This document shows positions 29,826-33,235 of a DNA stretch of 33,235 nucleotides, one piece after another (position 1 is the first letter of the stretch; each line of letters starts with the position of its first letter). Position numbers and translations under genes: made by a program. The notes below the pieces were generated by a model that saw nothing but the letters and a program-made list of their open reading frames with translations, searched no databases and was not told where the DNA came from. This stretch comes from Candidatus Omnitrophota bacterium (GTDB taxonomy: Bacteria; Omnitrophota; Gorgyraeia; Gygaellales; Profunditerraquicolaceae), in contig JAGUUJ010000035.1 in the NCBI GenBank assembly GCA_020063525.1, positions 1 through 33,235 of the forward strand, written 5' to 3'.

Positions 29826-30242
29826 ATGCGTAAACGTACCAAGGCAAGAGAATTTGCTTTGCAGGTGCTTTATCAGACAGATATTACACATGATAGTTAT
29901 GATGTCTCGCTGAATAATTTTTGGGCCGCGCATAGCGAAGAGAATATAGAAGAAGAGATAAAAAAATTTACCGATGAATTAGTTAAAGGCGTAACTGAAA
30001 ATCTAGAGGTAATTGATGCAAAGATCGCTCAATACGCAACCAACTGGCAACTCAAGCGTATGGCAGTGGTGGATAGAAATATTTTACGAATGGGGTGTTT
30101 TGAGCTTATTTTTCGCGAAGATATTCCTTTTAAAGTATCTATTAATGAGGCAGTGGAATTAGCCAAGAAATATTCGAGTTTAGAAGCGAGTAAATTTGTC
30201 AATGGCATACTGGATAAGATAAATTTAGAAAAGGACAAATGA
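29826..30242 (+). CDS. nusB: Transcription antitermination factor NusB
   Basis: Small all-helical RNA-binding protein that, with NusE (S10), binds boxA RNA and promotes rRNA transcription. The sequence begins MRKRTKAREFALQVLYQTDI, the canonical NusB N-terminus, and ends with the FVNGILDKI motif; DRNILRMGCFELIFREDIPFKVSINEAVELAKKYSS is visible in pieces. ATG 29826 gives 138 residues; GTG 29823 would add one. Presence between ribH and the later rib genes is a common arrangement (ribH-nusB). It overlaps the PHP gene by 4 bases. Confidence 0.95.
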   Translation: MRKRTKAREFALQVLYQTDITHDSYDVSLNNFWAAHSEENIEEEIKKFTDELVKGVTENLEVIDAKIAQYATNWQLKRMAVVDRNILRMGCFELIFREDIPFKVSINEAVELAKKYSSLEASKFVNGILDKINLEKDK

Positions 30243-31060
30243 AATTTGCCGACCTGCATTTACACACCATATTCTCAGATGGTACATACACACCCCAAGA
30301 GCTTATTTCGGAGAGCGTAAGGAGCGGCCTGTCCGCAATTGCGGTTGTTGACCATGATACCGTTTTGGGAATAGAACCTGCGATAAAAATAGCTAAGATA
30401 AAAAATATCGAAGTCTTAGCAGGCATAGAACTATCTGCCGAATACGACGGCTTGGAAGTGCATATCCTGGGATATTTAATTGATTATAAAAGGGAAAACT
30501 TTATAGATAAGTTAGAGGTTTTGAAAGAAAATCGTATTGAACGTATCTATAAAATAGTGGATAAGCTGAAAAATATGGATGTGATGCTTGAGGCTGAGTC
30601 CGTATTTGCTCTTGCCAGAGGTGGCACAGTAGGAAGGCTGCACGTTGCCAGGGCAATGGTCAGTGCGGGTTTGATTAGTTCTACGGCAGAGGCCTTCCGA
30701 AAATATATCGGCGATAAATGCCCTGCCTATGTCTGCAATTTTAGATTCTCACCGTCCGAGGCCATAAAGCTAATCAAGGAAGTAGGCGGCATTCCTGTCC
30801 TGGCTCATCCCTATACTCTCAATAACGATGAATTAATTCCTAAATTTGTTGCTCACGGCCTCATGGGCTTAGAGGTATATTATTCTGAACATACTCAGGC
30901 GATGGTTAATTTTTATCTGGGTTTAGCCAAAAAGCACAATTTATTGGTTACCGGAGGCTCAGATTGTCATGGTAATGCTAAAACCGAAGTTAAGATAGGT
31001 TCAGTTAAAATTCCATATGAGCTGGTGGAGAAGTTAAAAGAAGCGCAACTTAAGATTTAA
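30239..31060 (+). CDS. PHP-domain metal-dependent phosphoesterase
   Basis: PHP-family protein of 273 residues, similar in layout to RNase AM / 3',5'-nucleotide bisphosphate phosphatase (YciV/TrpH-like). The metal-binding motifs occur in order: DLHLHT (His7, His9) with SDGT, VVDHDT, LAGIELSAEY, GGTVGRLHVARAM, PVLAHPYTL and the final GGSDCHG. ATG overlaps the nusB stop (ATGA). No signal peptide, so cytoplasmic. The exact substrate is not deducible; RNA-end trimming or pAp hydrolysis are family possibilities. Its place inside the riboflavin operon could be incidental, or it could supply a phosphatase, since the phosphatase acting between RibD and RibH is not fixed among bacteria; that last idea is speculation. 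Confidence 0.9.
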   Translation: MKFADLHLHTIFSDGTYTPQELISESVRSGLSAIAVVDHDTVLGIEPAIKIAKIKNIEVLAGIELSAEYDGLEVHILGYLIDYKRENFIDKLEVLKENRIERIYKIVDKLKNMDVMLEAESVFALARGGTVGRLHVARAMVSAGLISSTAEAFRKYIGDKCPAYVCNFRFSPSEAIKLIKEVGGIPVLAHPYTLNNDELIPKFVAHGLMGLEVYYSEHTQAMVNFYLGLAKKHNLLVTGGSDCHGNAKTEVKIGSVKIPYELVEKLKEAQLKI

Positions 31061-31064
31061 ATAT

Positions 31065-32162
31065 ATGATAAGAAACCACGAATATTTTATGGATTTAGCC
31101 TTTAGGCTATCCTTAAAAGGAAAAGGCAGGACTTCGCCGAATCCTGTGGTAGGGGCTTTAGTCGTCAAAAACGGCCGAATTGTAGGCCGCGGATATCATG
31201 AGAAAGCGGGTCTGCCTCATGCAGAAGCCATAGCTTTGGATGATGCAGGCGTAAAAGCAAACGGTGCAACTTTATACGTAACCCTGGAACCCTGTACGCA
31301 TTTTGGCAGAACCCCTCCTTGTGTAGATAAAATAATTAAAAGCGGAATAAAAAAAATTATTGTGGGCATGATCGATCCAAATCCCCTTAATAACGGAAAA
31401 GGTATCCAGATACTTAGGCAGGAGAAGATAAAAGTTGAGGTTGGATTCTTAGAAGAAAAATTAAGGAAATTAAATGAAGCTTTTATAAAATATATTACCC
31501 GCAAAATTCCCTTTGTTGCGGTTAAAGTAGGGCAGTCTTTAGATGGTAAGATTGCCACTCGAACCGGCGATTCTAAATGGATAACTTCCGACAGGTCGCG
31601 CGCTTATGCGCACCGCCTGCGCTCAAACTACGATGCGATTATGGTCGGTGTGAATACGATATTGAGAGATAACCCAAAGCTTGATGCCTGGTTTTCCAAG
31701 AAACAACCCATAAAAATTGTAGTAGATAGCCAATTAAGTATCCACCAGGAAGCAAGCGTATTTTCTCACAAAAGTTCTGTGATAATTGTTACTTTACCGG
31801 TCAAGATGGGTCAGGAGACCGAGAATAAAAAAATACTGGCTCAGAAAGCAAAGATTCTAGAGGTAAAAGAAAAGACAGGCCAGATAAATCTAAAAGATAT
31901 GATGAAAAAGTTAGCGCAGCTGGAAATAACTAATATTCTTGTTGAAGGCGGAGGAACATTGATAGGCGGGCTCTTTGATGAAGGGCTTGTAGATAAGGTA
32001 TTATTCTTTATTGGCCCAAAGATTATCGGCGGTAAAGAGGCGATTAGCTCGGTTATGGGTAGAGGTATCGCCCGTATAGATAAGGCAGTTAAGTTAAAGG
32101 GAGTTGAATTAAGAAGAATAGGTGAAGACTTTCTGGTAGAAGGATACGTGAAACCTGTATAG
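31065..32162 (+). CDS. ribD: Bifunctional pyrimidine deaminase / reductase
   Basis: Deaminates and then reduces the pyrimidine intermediate of riboflavin synthesis using NADPH. The deaminase domain (about 1-145) carries the zinc motif HAE (His52, Glu54) and PCTHFGRTPPC (Cys77, Cys86). The reductase domain (from about 148) has VAVKVGQSLDGKIAT, DSKWITS, DAIMVGVNTILRDNPKL, NILVEGGGTLIGGLF and KVLFFIGPKIIGG. At 365 residues it is full length. Spacing from the PHP gene is 4 bases. Its TAG stop codon (32160-32162) is formed by the first three bases of a 55-bp repeat, so the exact C-terminus may have been set by the insertion of that element. Confidence 0.97.
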   Translation: MIRNHEYFMDLAFRLSLKGKGRTSPNPVVGALVVKNGRIVGRGYHEKAGLPHAEAIALDDAGVKANGATLYVTLEPCTHFGRTPPCVDKIIKSGIKKIIVGMIDPNPLNNGKGIQILRQEKIKVEVGFLEEKLRKLNEAFIKYITRKIPFVAVKVGQSLDGKIATRTGDSKWITSDRSRAYAHRLRSNYDAIMVGVNTILRDNPKLDAWFSKKQPIKIVVDSQLSIHQEASVFSHKSSVIIVTLPVKMGQETENKKILAQKAKILEVKEKTGQINLKDMMKKLAQLEITNILVEGGGTLIGGLFDEGLVDKVLFFIGPKIIGGKEAISSVMGRGIARIDKAVKLKGVELRRIGEDFLVEGYVKPV

Positions 32163-32214
32163 GGACTGTTCCCGTCAGAGCTATAACGAAACAGTTTAAA
32201 GGGGGCTGTCCCTA
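32160..32214. repeat. 55-bp REP-like palindromic repeat, copy 2
   Basis: Starts TAGGGACTGTTCCCG and ends GGGGGCTGTCCCTA. It has the same length as copy 1 at 5587-5641 and shares its ends and the left interior (CA-AGCTA). The arms pair imperfectly. The first three bases are the ribD stop codon and the element ends 10 bases before the ribE ATG, filling nearly the whole gap. Confidence 0.85.
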
Positions 32215-32224
32215 AAAAATAGCT

Positions 32225-32806
32225 ATGTTTACTGGCATAATTGAAGAATTAGGTGAATTAAAGAAGATATCTAAACGGGGTAATGTTACTTTATTTGAAA
32301 TCCAAGCAAAAAAGATACTGGAGGGTGTCTTTATAGATGACAGCATTTCTGTAAACGGTACTTGTTTAACCTTGATAGAAAACAAATCAGGGGTTTTAAG
32401 TTTTGAGGTTATGCCCCAGACCTTTAACGTCACTAATCTGAGGACGTTAAAGATAAAGGATAAGGTAAATCTGGAACGCGCCTTAAAGATAGGAGACAGG
32501 CTCTCCGGCCATTTTGTTACTGGCCATATTGACTCAACCGGTATTATTCGGCGCAAAAATTATATAAACGATAATTTGTGTTTTGAAATAGCTATACCCA
32601 CCAAATTTATGCATTATGTTTTACTTCAGGGCTCTATAGCTGTTGATGGCATCAGCTTAACTATTGTAGATAAAAGATCAAATACATTTACCGTTTATAT
32701 AATCCCCCACACCCTTAAAAATACCACCTTAGGTTTTAAGGGCCCCTCGGATAAAGTCAATATTGAATTCGATATCCTCACCAAAAGAGCCAACGCTAGC
32801 ATTTAA
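32225..32806 (+). CDS. ribE: Riboflavin synthase, alpha subunit
   Basis: Dismutates two lumazines into riboflavin and the pyrimidine. The protein starts MFTGIIEELGELKKI, the invariant family N-terminus, and shows the internal duplication of two lumazine-binding barrels: ISVNGTCLTL with GDRLSGHFVTGHID in the first half, and IAVDGISLTIVDKRSNTFTVYIIPHTL in the second. Length 193 residues. It is last in the operon. No strong ribosome-binding site stands before the ATG, because a repeat fills the upstream gap. Confidence 0.97.
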   Translation: MFTGIIEELGELKKISKRGNVTLFEIQAKKILEGVFIDDSISVNGTCLTLIENKSGVLSFEVMPQTFNVTNLRTLKIKDKVNLERALKIGDRLSGHFVTGHIDSTGIIRRKNYINDNLCFEIAIPTKFMHYVLLQGSIAVDGISLTIVDKRSNTFTVYIIPHTLKNTTLGFKGPSDKVNIEFDILTKRANASI

Positions 32807-32843
32807 ACAATACAAATCCTCACATTATGTTAACTTCTAATTA

Positions 32844-32872
32844 TTGCCAATCTCATTAATTTTTGTTATACT
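32844..32872 (+). promoter_or_regulatory. Promoter upstream of tRNA-Pro
   Basis: TTGCCA (32844-32849), a 17-base spacer, and TATACT (32867-32872), each box one base from consensus. The expected start near 32879 would give a precursor with about 110 bases before the tRNA, including two hairpins. Confidence 0.7.
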
Positions 32873-32895
32873 AATTCGATATAATATAAGGGTAC

Positions 32896-32972
32896 CGTTT
32901 TTCCGACAAGTAATAGATTGAAAAACGAGGCGTGGCTCATCCTACACTAAAGCGTTGTAGGATTTCGCCACG
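32896..32972. repeat. Two consecutive hairpins before tRNA-Pro
   Basis: First: CGTTTTTC (32896-32903) and GAAAAACG (32920-32927). Second: CGTGGC (32931-32936) and ATCCTACA (32939-32946) paired with TGTAGGAT (32956-32963) and GCCACG (32967-32972). The second looks like a REP-type element; its left edge, GGCGTGGCTCA, matches the first bases of the tRNA gene 61 bases downstream. Confidence 0.75.
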
Positions 32973-32988
32973 GAGGCAAAAAGATTAA

Positions 32989-33066
32989 CGGGGCGTGGCT
33001 CAGTTTGGCTAGAGCGCTTGGTTCGGGACCAAGAGGTCACAGGTTCAAATCCTGTCGCCCCGACCA
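32989..33066 (+). tRNA. tRNA-Pro (anticodon CGG)
   Basis: Acceptor arms CGGGGCG (32989-32995) and CGCCCCG (33056-33062) pair fully; discriminator A and an encoded CCA follow (33063-33066). The anticodon stem CTTGG/CCAAG encloses TTCGGGA, with anticodon CGG at 33024-33026, reading codon CCG. The T arm contains the standard GGTTCAAATCC. All parts of the cloverleaf are intact. Confidence 0.97.
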
Positions 33067-33109
33067 ATCTAAACATTGCGAATTTTGCGGGCAGTTTGTT
33101 GGCTCGCTC

Positions 33110-33128
33110 GCCCCGCCGCAGGCGGGGC
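33110..33128. repeat. GC-rich perfect hairpin after tRNA-Pro
   Basis: GCCCCGCC (33110-33117), loop GCA, GGCGGGGC (33121-33128). It could help end the tRNA transcript, but no T-run follows directly. The remainder to the window end (33129-33235) shows no gene that I can support. Confidence 0.75.
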
Positions 33129-33235
33129 TTCGCTTGCATATTTCCTTATATTTTGGGATTAAATCAAAAGGGCGGGCAAAATCAAAAATCAGTTTTCTGT
33201 CCAGCAGGCGGCGGTTCGTTCCAATTTTTTCCGTA

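Noticed and set aside
32942..33139. Minus-strand open frame over the tRNA region
   Set aside because: It is antisense to the tRNA; the apparent peptide GATGFEPVTSWSRTK is a familiar false translation of tRNA-Pro on the opposite strand.

Overview
The window is AT-rich bacterial chromosome packed with housekeeping genes, nearly all on the + strand and often overlapping by a few bases. Bacterial-type promoters, an FMN riboswitch, PrfA/PrmC, RsfS, FtsK, a RodZ-like protein and PgsA/PgpA all fit a bacterium. The gene content and the abundance of small palindromic repeats recall uncultivated lineages such as Omnitrophota; that placement is from memory and is tentative. No phage, CRISPR or transposase gene was seen.

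Layout. (1) 1-5578: prfA (3' part), prmC, murA, then trpG-trpD-trpC-trpF. (2) 5587-10002: a 55-bp palindromic repeat and a strong promoter, then trpB-trpA, an M16 zinc peptidase and a CNNM/CBS membrane protein. (3) 10003-14173: a promoter set inside a perfect inverted repeat, a 49-residue zinc-ribbon gene, rsfS (apparently starting at ATA), argS and recJ. (4) 14179-18559: rpmB on the minus strand, two back-to-back perfect hairpins, and a UvrD-family helicase-nuclease gene interrupted by a 364-residue intein. (5) 18710-21283: rpsO-pnp with a promoter and structured leader. (6) 21326-26769: ftsK, rodZ-like, rimO, pgsA, pgpA. (7) 26730-27772: thpR and pncC on the minus strand. (8) 27801-32806: a riboflavin operon (FMN riboswitch, ribBA, ribH, nusB, PHP phosphoesterase, ribD, ribE). 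(9) 32844-33235: promoter, hairpins, tRNA-Pro(CGG) and a GC-rich hairpin.

How the genes work together. TrpG, D, C, F, B and A cover tryptophan synthesis from anthranilate onward; trpE is not in the window. RibBA, RibD, RibH and RibE are the core riboflavin enzymes, preceded by an FMN sensor and a terminator, so feedback by FMN is the obvious model. RpsO-pnp and pgsA-pgpA are conventional pairings.

The most notable items are the intein, inserted exactly after GDDDQ of helicase motif III and carrying what looks like a divergent GIY-YIG nuclease instead of the usual LAGLIDADG type, and a population of palindromic or duplicated elements placed at gene boundaries. These include two three-armed elements whose last arm contains the start codons of pgsA and pgpA, an in-frame palindrome in the rimO N-terminus, and two 55-bp repeats, one of which supplies the ribD stop codon.
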